Below the pieces are notes generated by a model. It did no database searches, was not told the origin of the DNA, and saw only the letters and a program-made list of their open reading frames with translations. From NCBI GenBank assembly GCA_038380795.1, contig CM076266.1:38586425-38650424 (forward strand): DNA of 64,000 bases. Direction: 5' to 3'. A program made the position numbers and the translations under genes. Each line of letters starts with the position of its first letter. Positions within the stretch are counted from its first letter, which is position 1. Source of the stretch: Pyrocephalus nanus. Lineage: Eukaryota > Chordata > Aves > Passeriformes > Tyrannidae. Shown in pieces: positions 44,001 through 57,900 of this stretch.

Positions 44001-46410
44001 GATTTAGATTAAAATTTTCTGGGTCAATTCGCTCTCTGCAAATTATGTTATGGAAGACCCCCTGGCTTGGAACACACTTATTAAGCTTTCTCATAAAAAG
44101 TGTATTAATTTATGTAGAATGGCATAGGCTAGTATCCCTATACACAATGTATGTATGTTTCCCATGTGGTCTTCAAACTTCCACATGGAGAAAATACACA
44201 TATGCACAAAAATGCCACAATAAGCACAGGTAGTATTGCTGTCTTATTCTTACATGCTAAGGTAGTGCCTTAGGAGTCACAACAGGTTGTAGCAATACTC
44301 TGACCCAAGGGGTGTTAAAACACCATTCACTGGTGTTATTCATGAAGGCCTTTTACTGTATTAATGGTTAGTTTTAGGGCTTCACTGAGTTCCCAACTAA
44401 AGAGAAGATATCTGGAATTGCTGAATGGAAGTCCACGGCTTGTGTTATACAGAGGTAGAAAAACCAAATAATTACAACAGTTTCTTTCAGCCTTAATTTT
44501 TGCTTTTCCAGCTTGATGGAGAACAAAGGGAGAGCTATTTATTTCTGGTGTGCAGAAGAAAAGTGAAAGGATTTTTGCCGATCCTGTTGTTTCTGTGATG
44601 ATGCATACGGACCTTGTCAAGTCCTGGGGGACAGATATGATTGCTTCTTCCAAGTCTCAGAAATCTCTACCTATTTCTGATACAGGAGAGTTCAGTGTAA
44701 GATAATAATCCTGGCACGCAGCCTTGACCACACATTTGTAGGAAAGCAGAGACACATAGGAAAATGGTGCTTCTAAATGGGAGGGATAGACAAAGCCTGA
44801 AGGATACTCCAGTCCCACAGCCTGCTTCCAGGAGATGGTACTGCAGTCTCTGAGAGAGGAAGGTGCTTTTCACTGGAACGTAACAGCGTCTACCAATTGT
44901 CAAGGAAAAGAAATGGTCATAAGCCTGCTGCTTGTGTTTACATGACTCCATACCAGCTGTACAGTAATATTGTAATAAAAGCTGTTTGGGCAATCATTGT
45001 TATGCTGGTGCTGTTTAGCAGCTTGCTTCCAATATTGCATTACAAAAATTACATATTTCATGTAATCAGGTCTGTCTCTTACTTAATCATCCTACTCTGC
45101 ATATAAATCTCTAAAGTGGACAGGTCTATAAATCACATGCATTTTTCATTTACTGTTCATTCTAAGCCAGGCAGTTTCTTATTTAAATTGCCATATGAAT
45201 AAATCTAATAATCCTTATTCACTTACATCATCTCAAACTTTAAATCTAGTTCTGACTGAGGTCATAAGTGAAATCAGTATTAGGGGCAAAACTAGCAGCT
45301 GTAACAACTATAATAGCTCACCAAATTATGTTAACAGACTGAAATAACATTAAAAATGAGGAAAAATCGAATTACATTATTAAAGCATGCTATGCTGAAT
45401 AAGGCAAACATTTAGCCTAACCAGAGATCCTGAATGTGCATGTACTGAGTTTATCATCACACTAGTCCATATATCCTGGAAAAATGAGGAGTAAACACAC
45501 TCACCCAAACGTGTCTATTTATAAACTACATTTCTATATGGTATTACTGTAATGCAATAAGAAAATTCTAAACAACTGTCCTCATAGCTAGAGCCAGAAA
45601 TACACTTACTGGCTTAGAATGGGCAGTTTTGCTGGTCTTTTATTGTGTAATTCTGATCCTTTTAATCACCAATACAGAAGATCTCATGGAGGAAATATCA
45701 GAATTATTTCTTCCTCTTCCTGAAAAACCCAACAAATCCCATTTTGCTGTTAAAGAAAATGAAAGAAGGACTGACTCAAGCACTCCATCTGTCTATGGAG
45801 TTCTATGAAAATTCACACACAAAAGGAAGTGAAAGATTTCTTTGGTGGTGAAGGAAACATATGTCACAGAGGAGGGTCTGAAAACCTCCAGCATTTCTCC
45901 CGAGGGTGATGGATTTCAGAGGCTTTGCTTACAGCTGTCACCTGGCTGTCACAGCACTTGTCTTTATGAGAAACTTCCTGCAGTAGGTTCTGCAAGGAAG
46001 TTTCCCTCCAGAGGTCGGACAGAAGAAAGATGTAGTTCACATTCTCACTGCGATTTTTAATAGTAAGTGGACTTGTTATTCATGTGGAATTGTTATTTAG
46101 TGTTTGGATCACTGCAGCTTATAAACAAAACTCATTACATCTACATGTTCCCAGCACTGACAGGAACAGCATAAGGATCAGGGTAGGATTCTTCCTATGC
46201 TGATCCCTTCCAGCTGCTGGCAATGCACCTCACAGGGTCTTCCTTTGCCAGAGGTTGCATCTGGGCCATCATGTCTTTCAGCTGTCCCTGGACCTATTTC
46301 CTATGAATTTGTCAAATTCCCTTTTGAATTCATTTGCACTTTAGGTCTCCAAAATATCCTCATATGCTGCTAGGGATAATCTGCTATCTGATTGTTTTAT
46401 TAATTGTCCC
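41031..46410. other. Non-coding stretch
   Basis: No gene was recognised. It contains a poly-T tract and CR1 tail near 42.2 kb. All open frames are under 110 codons and show no recognisable domain. Confidence 0.5.
42204..42360 (-). mobile_element. CR1 LINE 3' fragment, minus orientation
   Basis: AATCATAGAGTCACAGAATG, GGTTGGAAGGGACTTTAAAG, TTCCAACCCTCCTGCCGTGG and GAGCTCCATCCAACCTGACT follow the CR1 3' consensus in order over about 155 bases. It is the best preserved CR1 copy in the window. Confidence 0.9.
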
Positions 46411-46412
46411 TT

Positions 46413-46506
46413 ATATCATATCATATCATATCATATCATATCATATCATATCATATCATATCATATCATATCATATCATATCATATATCATATCATATCA
46501 TATCAT
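46413..46506 (+). repeat. (TCATA)n pentanucleotide microsatellite
   Basis: About 18 tandem ATATC/TCATA units with a single two-base insertion (TCATATATCA) near 46,485. The purity suggests a young and probably length-variable tract. Confidence 0.97.
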
Positions 46507-48312
46507 CTCTGTTATGAGAAACAGTAACAAAGCAAAGCAAAACAAAACATTCTTTGTTGTAGAAATGTTACAGACCTTTCTCAGTCAAAACCTCATATAA
46601 GCTAGTCCATCCTTCCAACCCACCTTCTTGCCTGTTTCCACACCTTTCTGCACACAGTACTGGTGGTTTATGCAATTGCATAGATGGTTTGTTTCCCATT
46701 TGATTTCCAAGACAGCACATCATTTTGTTTACTGGTAGGGTGAGTAGGAGATCCCTGGGCTTAGCTAGGAGAAGCAAAGCCCTAGCTCCCCAGACTCTCT
46801 TGGCACCAGCCACATCAGCATTGCTGGAGCTGAGGGCAAGCCTGAGCATCCTTAGGTAATCATTGCTTCTGTAGCTTTCTTCAATTCTGTGCACTTTGAA
46901 AGAGTAAAGCCAGATTGCCTTTATCCATCCTTTTGTTATTATAACAGATTTTCTAGAAACAGGCTAATTGGCACAAGTAACCAAGAACTGCTGCAAATTG
47001 GTTTTTTTGAATTGCTGTCCTTCAGAAAATTCAACAAGAATTCATGCACACATCAATAAGGTCAGGATAATGTATTGGAAAACACTCCTAGCTCCTTTAT
47101 TTTGCCAGCTGTAATTATTTTTTATTGTTTATAAAACCAAATAGTACAATAATATTTCATAGTCAATATGCAGTGATTGCCAGAGCACCATGGGGACTGG
47201 GTGCTCCCTGGGGTCCCTGAGCTTCCCAGGGGCAGCATGTCAGGACCTCTCAGGCAGGACCTGTCTCACCACCCCAGCCTGGGATCAGGACAGCCTTGGG
47301 CAGCCCCAGATCTTGCATGGGCATCTCCCTGAGGACAGCTGAGGGACCCCAGGGTCATGACAGAGTTCATTACTGGCACAGCAGTGTGGGGAATTCCTGA
47401 AATGTGACAGAACTCAAACCAAGTTCAAACCATAGAGGACACTTCTGTGCTGAGCACTGCAGGTTGTGATACCTTGTCATATATTATGTAAAATAATTAA
47501 ATTTTGGCACTAGAGGCCTTCACACTGTTAGCCAGTGTCATATTTTTACTGGGAGACAGGTCATCTGTTGTCTTTTAGTGACAGTGACTGAAGTTACAAC
47601 TATTGGAGAATGGATTAGTGAGATCTGGTATCTATTAAAGACATGAGACCTTCCAGTAGGTGGAAGAGAGCAACTTTTCTGTTAGGCAAATAAAGATATT
47701 TGCTCAGCCTTTACTTGAATTCTGAGTTAAGTAGTTGCCATGATTTTGTTCTTTTAATCCATATTATTAAACTGTGTTCTTCTAAATTTTAGATACATGT
47801 CCACAAATTAGCAAAGAAGAATCTGCAAATATTTCGTAATAAATCCCTGTGGAGTGTGCTAGGTCCTTCTAGATTTTAAGTGTACTTAATAATCAGAACC
47901 ACATCTGTGTGTACCAAGAAGGTACAGTAAACATCTGCTGCTCTCTATCAAATGGGACAGTGCTGGCTTCATAAGCAACCTCAAAGGAAATCATATTAAG
48001 TCTTTGTGCCTTCATTACCTTCTCTATGACTTCAGCATTTTCTGTGATTTTGCAAATGCTGACAGCTGTCAAGAATAAATAGGGCACGTTTCATTTGCTG
48101 CCATTTAGTGCAAGAGATCTTCAAGTGATTAACTAACAGAGGTCTTCTTTATTCCTGCATGTCACCTGCCTATTCTTTCAGTACATTCAATACTTTCACA
48201 TGCAAAGATGCTGCTCTGAGGATGTCATATCTTGTTTCTCTCTGCAGACAAGATTTAAAACTGAATCTATCATATTGCCCCTTTTCTGAGCTGGTCTTGC
48301 ACTTTAAGAAAA
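46507..48312. other. Non-coding stretch with a GC-richer block
   Basis: No gene was recognised. 47175-47370 is clearly richer in G and C than its surroundings (AGCACCATGGGGACTGGGTG, CACCACCCCAGCCTGGGATC) but has no open frame or repeat identity I can name. Confidence 0.4.
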
Positions 48313-48933
48313 TGTACTGGTTCTAACTGGGATGGAGTCAATTTTCTCCATAGTGGCTAGTGATACCTAATTTTTAGGATTTTTAGATTTTTGTGGATTT
48401 TAATGTAGCTGTATAGCCTGTCACACTTTAGGATAATAGCTAACATTTACCAAACCCTATTCCCCCATTTCCTATTGAATTTCCTAAATTCTTTAGGTTG
48501 TTTAGGCTCCTTTCGAGGTAGGACTGTAGTAAAAAAGGTTCTGTTTAGGAACATTTGCACTCCAGGCCTGAACAACAAGATACCATCACAGTCAAAGCAA
48601 CCTTCAAGCCTGGACGGAACCTTGGAGAAGCTCCAAAGACAGTGCCCACCATGAAGAGGAAGATGAGGAAGAAAAGGGTCTTGAGACCTCTGACTCAATT
48701 TCCAGGGAGGTGTGCCAGAGAGGCAGATCTGGGGGCAGGAAGTTCTCAGATCAGACCATAAATTGTGGAACTCCTGGACACAGGGGGCAAGTGCAATTTT
48801 TGTACTTCTCGTGTCAGAAGGCCTTCATTAAAAAGCTGTTCTCTTATCTTATCTACTAAATTAGGCTGGTGAGTCTTTTTTGGCTCCTGATTTTAGGGCA
48901 CCACTAGCATGGGGCTGGGGTTAAACCATGACA
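48313..48933 (+). mobile_element. Solo LTR of an avian endogenous retrovirus (diverged)
   Basis: It starts TGTACTGGTTCTAACTGGGA-TGGAGTCAATTTTCTCCATA and ends GGGCTGGGGTTAAACCATGA-CA. Both ends match a very common bird LTR family (GGGATAGAGTTAATTTTCTTC at the start, GGCTGGGGTTAAACCACGACA at the end). TG and CA termini are present. Flanks read GAAAA and GAATG, a possible decayed five-base target duplication. The middle is unlike the copies I know. No gag, pol or env sequence adjoins it. Confidence 0.65.
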
Positions 48934-51900
48934 GAATGGAGGGAACTTTTGTGGACAAGTAATCTTCATTTTCTGTAACAACTTCTTTTTAGTGATGGAA
49001 TCAGAGAAGAAATGGAGGCTTTGGGGGACAGGCACGGGAGAAGTCTGTATAGGGGGGAAAATTCCCTTTTTGCATCTAGGTGTGATGGTAAGGATCAGTG
49101 GTGGGAGCTCCGAAAGCAGAGTGGGTTAACCTCTCCTTTTCCTTCAGCTGTCAGAGGGGAAAAAGTAACTCAGAGACTTCTGGGAGTTGCAGTTCTGCCT
49201 TTAGCAGAGGAATCTGGCAAAAAGCCCTGCTTGAAAGAGCAGGGTGTTTATACAGAGCTCTCTCTCCACATGGGAACATTTAAGGAAGTCCAAAATGTTG
49301 AGGAGCCTCCCCTCTTCTTCTTCTCCTGCAGGATTCACAACCCAGAGCAGTTCTTGGCCCCATACCCCAGGGGTGAAACTCTCTCTCTTTCTTTCCTGCC
49401 TTGCTCATTTAACCCCTAATCCTCTGAGCAGTCCTGTTGAATATGGGGATGTCACTTTTGAAGTTCCTGTTTCAGGGTCATGTCATGCACTGCCATCCAC
49501 CCTGAGCCTGGTATCTTCTCCAGAGAGTACAGGCATATAATTATTTATTTTTTTTTAGGGAACTGTAAGAGCAGCCTTTTTCCCCTTCTTTTTTCTTTTT
49601 CTCCTCCCTTTTTTTCTTTCCTTTTAGTAAAATCACACTGAAGCTGTTTAATGGTCTGCTTGGTTAAAATATTCTCTCTGAGAAGTCATGAATTTTGGGC
49701 TTTTTTCCACATAAGAGAGATGTTTCGTCTCCTGCCTCTTCCTGACCACCATGTGAAGAGAAAGAAATTACAGTTTTATGGGGGACCCAGATGCTGTCAC
49801 TTGGTGGGAGGGGTGGTCAACAGGAAGGGAGGATATTTGTGTTCAGGGTGTGGGTGCTGGTGATATTCACACTTTCAGAAAATCTATGACCATCCTGGGA
49901 GCTGTGCTTGCTGTGCTGCCTGGAGGCACAGCTTCACAAACCACTCAGCCCAGCCAGAAGTCTGGTACTATTCTGAATATAAAAGATGGGAATTTGAACC
50001 CCTCTGGACCAAGAAAGAAAATCTTCAGGTTACTTAGGCTGCATGCAAAGGAGGGATGACAGCTACTGCTCTAGCTCAGCCTTGTCACTATATGTCTGTG
50101 TACAGGGACAGGGTAGGTCAGTCTTGGGAGATTTTGGCTGCCTGTGAGCCAGCAAGCTGATGCTGGGCAGGAGCTCCAGCTCGTGCTGCCTGGGCACCTC
50201 TGGAAGCAGGACCATACACACTGCCAAGGGTGGATGTAGGCAAGTCAGGCATCCTCAGGGTTCAGCAGCAGCTGTGTAGCTTTCTGGAAGACAGTTTTAG
50301 CCTCTGGTGCCCACAGCTTGCCTAAGCTGTCTCTAGAATCTGGATGCTGAGGCTTAGATAAAGAAACCGAAGTGAAGACGTGTGATGTCAGAAGGGAGTT
50401 GGAAAATCTCATCCTTGTTAAGACTGTGCCATGAGTACGGGCGCTTCTACAGAGACTTGCCAGGAGGGGGCTCAGGATCTTGAGGAACAGTCCACCTGTG
50501 CATCCACACCCAGGCAAGTCCCATCCAGCTCCCTCGGCCCATCTGGCTTTTTTGTCCTGTGAGCGTGTAAAGGGTAAATGGGTCAAATTCATCTGTAAGA
50601 TAACACATACAAACGATCTAATGTATTATATTTCAGTTCAAACTGATGTAAATCTGTCCTTGAAGGTATGAGGAATTTAGGGCATTATTCAAGTTTCTCC
50701 TAGCACAGTAATTCACATTCAGCACAAACAGGGAAATGATGCACTGCACTATATAACATCTATGTCTTACTAAGATCTTAGTAAGAGCTTACATCTTCTG
50801 TAAGCTCTGACATGCTTCTACATTAATAGGAACAAATGAAATCATAGAGCAGTTGAGCCAAATTAATTATAGAACCATGTGATACAATTTCAAAATGAAA
50901 TAAAACTGCTGTTCCATTTTTGTTTACAGATAGGTAAATAAATTCATGTCAAGGTAATGCCTTAATGGTCTGGCAGTACAAAAAAGCAGCACTGGTAGAC
51001 AGGTTTACAGGACAAGATCTATGAATGTAGTTTCTGAACTTTTTTCTTGCATTGAAGAGTATGCTCTGGACTGGAGTTTCTCTCATATAAAACACTGGAA
51101 AATCCCCTCTGGAAGAAGTTGTTAATATTTTTGAATTTACATAATGTATCATGCTCTGTACCTTTAAAACAGTATCAAGCAGTACCTGCCAATCTTCATT
51201 GCCAAGAGATAAGAAACAGTGTTCTGTTCTATATGAAAAAAAAAAAAAAAAAGCCTCTCTTCTGCCTGTTTCTGCCCTCAAATATTTAGCATGCTTTAGG
51301 GAGCTGTATAAATAAATAATTCTTTTTTTTGATGATAATTTTCCATAAAGAGTCATTTGCGAAGAGGAGAAGGGGCTTCATGAAGGTAAGTCATAATCTC
51401 CCATTCTGCAATCAAGTACAGACTACTTGAGATAGGGATTAGCTCTTGAATTTAGGTCACTACAGTGTCTAGTTCAAAGCATTAGGTCTGATTTCTAATT
51501 CTACAATACTCTTAATTTCAGAGCTATTTTGACTGCTGCAGTTCCTGATCACTACTGGTAGATAAAAGTGGAATGCAAATCCATTGCAAAATTGTTGGCT
51601 GCAAAATTAGCCAGTATTATTAGTTAGTTAGCAGTGAGGTTTTGTTTTTCAAATAAATAGCACTATTCAAAGTATCAGCTGAAGCTAAGTGAAGAAATTT
51701 TCATTGTTTTTACTGAAAAGGAGGTGATGGAGGAGAAGAAGAACTGAAAAAGATGATTTTTGTAAGGGCAGTGATAAATGTAAATAATTAGGGCACAGCA
51801 AAAATTAAGCAAAGCACCACACCCAACATGAAAGTTAGAACATTTGTTTCGTAAACACTGGTGGTCTGAAATCACACATTCTTCAAGTGGAGGAGCTAAT

Positions 51901-54900
51901 GGCATTCTTTCAGTGTCTTTTTTTTTTTTTTTCCCCAGAAACTGTGCACTGTTCAGAATCAGAAGATTTTTTTTTCAGCATGAATGGAATCATCAGAGCC
52001 TGTGTTCATCTGATGGCAGTTTGAACTTGATGTACACAAGGCTTTGGATCACAGGCTTCATTGCTTACTTCTTTTTCTGTCTTGCTCCTCTGATGGTTGT
52101 GTACTTCATCCCATCCTTGATTCCCTTTCTTTTACGTGTTGGATTCAAATAAATTCCCTGTCTTTTCAAGGCAGCCTTATTCTTTGTCTGCCTACATTTC
52201 TGCACAAAAGGAAAGGTCTTTCCGGTAGTGAGAGGTGTCCTGTCTCCACTCCTCTCCACTGCCCTCTGGCATAATTTTGGCCAGATCTATGCAGGAAATG
52301 TGCTGGATCTTTAACACTGTAGTAGATTTGCAGGTTGTCTTTGTGGTATTGTTTCTTTGACAAAAAGGTTTTGTACATATGATCGTGTATATGTATATAG
52401 ATGTATAAAACTGCTTGTTCATCACTTGCTGATCAGATGTATTCATGAAGAAAAAGTTATTTTTGCCAGCACGTGCTTTTTATCTGCATAAATTACATAA
52501 GCAAACCTCTTTTGATGGGGATGAGGCATAGCCCTCACCTAATTCTCACCTAATGCTCTGTCTTTCCTCCTCTCCTTGAGTCATATGAACTCTCAAGAAA
52601 CACTTTGCTCTTGGATCAGCCACTCCTTCATTAAGATAATTCCTTCTTTGCTTTCAAAACTCTCTTCAGATGTTCTTCCTTCCACTTAGACTTCACTCAG
52701 AGTGCCCCCTTCCCCCCCCCTCCCCCGCCCCAGGCACTATCTGCAACCACCTCTTCACTTGATCTTTTTGTTCTTATCTTCTATATTTGGATCAAATTAT
52801 CTTCTTCTTAGGGTAGAGATCTTGTTTCCAATGCCTTTATGAAGGGATATTTTTATGTCCATGAATGCAGAACTAGGAGAATACAAAGCAAGAAGAAAAT
52901 GTTTTCAAATCCTATTCTGAAATTTCATCTGTAATTTTGCTGTTGGATAGGCAAACTGAAACCACTGTTTCAAATCTACCAGTGTAATCTCCAGAAACAA
53001 TAAAACCCCAAACCCTCCAGCTCAGCAATTAGAAAATGAAAGAAGATTGCTTTCCATAGATGTGTTACGATTTGTAAAGACCTAGATACAGGAATGAATA
53101 GCTAATTCATTAGCACATATTATCATTTAATAGCCAAATCTGCTAAACACAGCCCTGACTTGAAAGAAATCTAAGAATAGGAGGCATGCAAATTACTGTC
53201 ATCCTTAAATTATTTATATCTTTCAAAATCTTCTATCAGTGTCTTAGGTTTTTCTTCATAGTTGGTTTCTACACCTCCTCCACAAGACAAAACAAGACAT
53301 TGGTTTATTCCAATAAATGTTGTGCCTGGGGGGCTACTATTTTTTAGTAGGAATTAAATAATTCAAGGGATGAGCCCTTGTCATACAGACCTAAAAGGAG
53401 TTTTGGTCTATCAAATCTTGCATCTTGTTTCAGAAGTGATCAGCAGGTAGAGGAAGATGCTCTGCTTGTTCCTCTAGAAGGGAATCAATTATTCAAAAAA
53501 TGTTAATGTAGAAGACAAGCAGAGGAAAACTTTCTCCTTCAGTAAATAAAGAAAACCTTTCACATCTGTCTGTATCAGAAAAATGCAGATACAAGATGAT
53601 TTGGGGTTTATGTTTAAGAGTCCTAAAATAAGAGCATCTATTAGCTGCAAAGGTAATCACTACACAAATATATGGGTATAAAATGAGAGAGAGAAAAAAG
53701 TATTTTTCAACATCTTTTTGTGGCTTATACAGTAAAAGGCAGAGGTAGCTCACTTGCATGACAAAGGAGGCAAAGCCTTAGGGTACAGATTTTAAGAAGA
53801 GTGCTCATTCTTGAAGATAAGCCAGTATATAGATTATTCTTAATGCGAAGTCTGAGTGCACACAATTGGATTTGAGAGAAAATGGAACTGTGGAGCTGCT
53901 CTCCCTTGCTTTCATGGGGAATTTCTACTTCTTTAACTCTCCTGGTACCATGGCACAGCTTCCCCTCAGTGGATTCAGCTCTGTAGATGCAGTGATTCTG
54001 AGGGCTGAAATTTTTGTCCTGGTCAAATAATATTTTCATTTTATTTTAAAATTATTTAAATCCCGAAAACATGGGCCACAGGTTGTGAGTCTCTTTCCAA
54101 AGCTTCTAAAAGTGTCATGATACTCCTGAAGAAGGATCATCATTGACATTTCCTTTGCTAATGTCATAACTCCTTTCTTTCCACCTGCAACCTTATGACC
54201 TGAATTGAATATGAAACTGGTCAAGCTCAAATGGTCTTTTGAGCTTAATAGCTAAGACAGGACATGACTTAAAGCACAAGAATTACATTGCCACCATCAA
54301 GCCCAGCCTACCTTTGGCTCTGGCTCCACAACCAAATACCTCCTTATGAATGAGGCTTAATTCTGAGTCTCGAGCAAGCACTTCTTTGTCCTGCTTCACC
54401 GTGGGTCAGAGCCACTGTACCTTCCATCCTGAGAGAAGTTAGGCTATGCTACTCACTGTGTTTTTGTTGAGCCCTAATTATTCATGAGTACCAATAACAT
54501 TTAATATGCTCTGCTTCTGTATCATCTTCCAGAATATCCATATTCCTCACAGTGGTTGTGAGAGGAGTATGGCAGAGAGATTTAAGTCTCCAGATCCCAT
54601 TTTTTTGTCTAGAATCAATTTGTTGTTGTTTGCTGTAAAAATTTACATGGTTTTGAGACCAAATAACAGTCTGATTGCAACTATTCTGCTTGCATTTACT
54701 AATCAAGTAAATGCAAATGCTTAACACCTCCCTTTGGAACATTTGTGCATGTGCTTGTCCATGTGCAGGTGTAATAGTGAGAAATACCAGATTCATGGTC
54801 TCAAAGACATCCCCCCTCTGTGCAAAAAAGAAACTTCAGGCATCCACAGAATCGGGGACCAAGTCTCATGGTAATTGACTGACCTAAAGTCTGCCTAGAG

Positions 54901-57900
54901 AGTCTGTTAAAACTCTGCTGCCAGGTAGGACTATCAATTAAATATTAGTCTAGCAGTGTTTTTTGCAAAATGATCTTTGAAGTGCTGTACTTGAATTATA
55001 AATTTGTCCTATGGAGTCTATGGACAGATGGATTCTATGGGCTGATACTGAATCAGTGATATCTGAATGCATCTTGAGGCATCCAGTTCTCCTGGCAGGC
55101 TCCGAAGAACTGCAGTCATTAAGTGTGATTTTGAATTATTTTTCTTTTCTGATGTGTAGATCTAGAAAATTTTTTTTATTACCGTAAGCAATTGTCAAGA
55201 AATATATAGCTGCAATTAGCAATATAATCCATGGGATGCTGTTTTCCTTTGTTAGGGGAAGACTTCTCATTTGCACATTTTTTGACACGTGGGGATACCC
55301 TCAAATGGTTTGTTGAGATAAACATCCTAAGAAAGCTCCAGTTTGAGACAAGTCTTGGTGCAATCCTCTATAGCATTTTAAGAGGCAGATCAAAACTTGT
55401 ATTAGCTAAAAAAGCTTCCCTCAACCTTTGGCTGCATGTGTGGGTGTGTTCTGATTAGAACTTGGTGGATTATGAATAATTTATCCAAAATCTTTCACCT
55501 CCTTTGTTTGCAAATTGTCAATAACAAGATCACAGTTTTCTTGAATTTCTTAACTGGAAATTACTCTTTGGGCCCATTTACTTCCACTTTTTACTGATTT
55601 CTACCTTTTTAGTGTCTTATTTCTCTTCTGTTCTTTCTCTTTGGACTGTAACCACATGTGATCTGTATGTGTCACTAACTCTGTACCTTTGTAAACACTT
55701 CAGTGCATTCAGACACTGCTCTTGCTACTTTTTGCCCCTAAATCTTTGGAGTCACCTTCACCCAGGCAAAATGGATTTAAATAGGGTCAGCTCAGAACAT
55801 TAATTTTTTTATTCTGTTTTTTTTTTTTACTCAATTTATAGACTCATAAATACTACGTAGGTGCAAGGAAATTGAAAAAAAAATCTCAATCCATTGTGGT
55901 TCATCTTCTTATTTTACATTTAACTGCTGAGATACTGTAAAGATTTTGATAAAGTTGCTACAATTTCACTTAATATTTTTCTTGTCCTATCATTCTTTTT
56001 TCCTAGTTCCCTAACTTTTCCTTTGTTTTTGGCACAACCACTATTTCTGTAAAGCCACACATTTACCTGGGAAGGAAGAGCAATGACCACTCAGCAATAG
56101 TAGTAGCTCATTTGTATTTCTTTCAGATGCAGAAAGGATAGTCTGGTATTACTGAACCTTAATATTGTGATAGAGATAAAACTGATTATAGTTTCCCATC
56201 CTATTGCACCTTTCTGAGACCCATTCAGATGCTGTAATCCCCGTGCATGGTGGATCTTTTACCAGTTCACAGAAATTCCAAGTCCAGTGGCACTGCTTTA
56301 TACAGATTTTGGATCAAATAATTTTTATCACTTGGCATCAGCCCCACTCAATCTCTCTTGATCACACAAATTCAGAGGATCCTTGAGCAGGCTGCATCCT
56401 TGGAAGCCTAGTTATTCTCTTCTAACCTGGAATAACTCCTTTAATTGCAGGTTCAGACTGTGCAGAATGCCAGAGATGCCAACACAGTCACGTGTACATG
56501 GAGGGAAAACAGGCATGCTGCTGTCCCTGGCAGGAGATCGCTATGTATAAAAAAGACTTTTTAGGCTTTGGGCACATTGGGTCTTACTCTATCAAAAAGA
56601 GCATATAGGAAATCTCTCCTGTGCCTTCATATTTTCTTAGCATCAGTGTGGCTTTGAGAAAAAAAAATACCTCTTGGGTTCTTATGGCCTCTATGGATCC
56701 TGCTAGGACCCTGCAATCTTTTACTTTTGCTAGAAATATGTGGCGAACACTACTGAACATGAGAGATCTGATAGTAAAATATGATTATGTTGGGGAGTTT
56801 TTCCTCCAAGTAACACATGACTGAAATCAAGAAACAAAGTTGGAAGTAAAAGGCATGGCTAGAACAGTTTAAAAATAGAGGAGAGAGGCAGATTTTAGAT
56901 TAATTTCTAAGTGTTGTTTATGGTTCAGAGCATGAACAGAGTTATGTTCACACCAATGTCATTTCAGAGAGGCTTTAATTGTGTGCACAAAACAAGTCCA
57001 GTGATGCCATAGGCTCCTCACTGGACCTACCACTCTTGTTTCCAATGCAGTAGAAAACAACAAACAAATTGCAGGCAGAATCTAAACTCTAGATTTGGTA
57101 AGAGCGAAACAGAAATGACAACCCTTTGACTGTCTGAACTATGGAAATGATACTAATTCAACACTGAAGCCTCCTGCACCTAGTACCCAGAGGTTTTTGG
57201 CTTCCAGTGACTTTCTTTAGATTGTTTAGATTGTTTCATAAGTGACACTAAAATGTACAAAACATAATCCTGACAGGTCTGTCTGCTCCAAAAATTTTAA
57301 ATTTTGGCAGCTTTACTGCTGTACAGCAGGTGGGGAAACCATAGGAGATATGGCTTGCAAAAAATAAATGTTTGTTCCATTTTCTATTCCTTTATTACAA
57401 CTCTCCCTAAAAAATGAAACAATTCTTAAAAAATGCTTCTATATTATTGCCCATCTAACTTCTGATTTCTGCTGCCTCACTTCCAGGTAAGTGTCTTGAA
57501 CACATAAAAATCTGCTGATGTACTCTTATCCCTCCTCCTCCCCCCCATCCTAACAATCAGGGCCATTTAAAATAATGTTTTGTGAATTGTTGCATTATTT
57601 AGTTGCTGGTGTCACTAGAATGCTGGTAGGTTTCAATCAACCATTGAAATACACTTATGTGCTTCAGAGCACGTAAGTACAACAGTTTCTTATCTCAGGA
57701 TCTGACTCTGGAAACAAAAAATAACCCTGAAACACTTGGGTTAAGTATAGGTATGCAAAGCTTTGTTTCCTGTATGGCAGAGGCACCAAAAACATTGAAA
57801 CCTCTTATGTCTTCTAGCTTCAATGACTGTGGGCTATGCTGCATAGCTAGCTTCACTCAAAGCTGGTTTGTCTACTTTTCAGAGGGAGGTGCAAAGTGCC

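Noticed and set aside
46196..46345. Possible very old CR1 interior (CCTATGAATTTGTCAAATTC)
   Set aside because: Resemblance to CR1 is limited to a short low-complexity segment and is too weak to annotate by eye.
49012..49419. 135-codon plus-strand open frame
   Set aside because: No recognisable domain, no splice context and no CpG island. The length is unremarkable for 64 kb of six-frame sequence.
44990..50760. Possible miR-148a precursor, expected on the NFE2L3 side by synteny
   Set aside because: I looked for its seed and mature sequence on both strands and found only short partial matches. In human it lies much further away.
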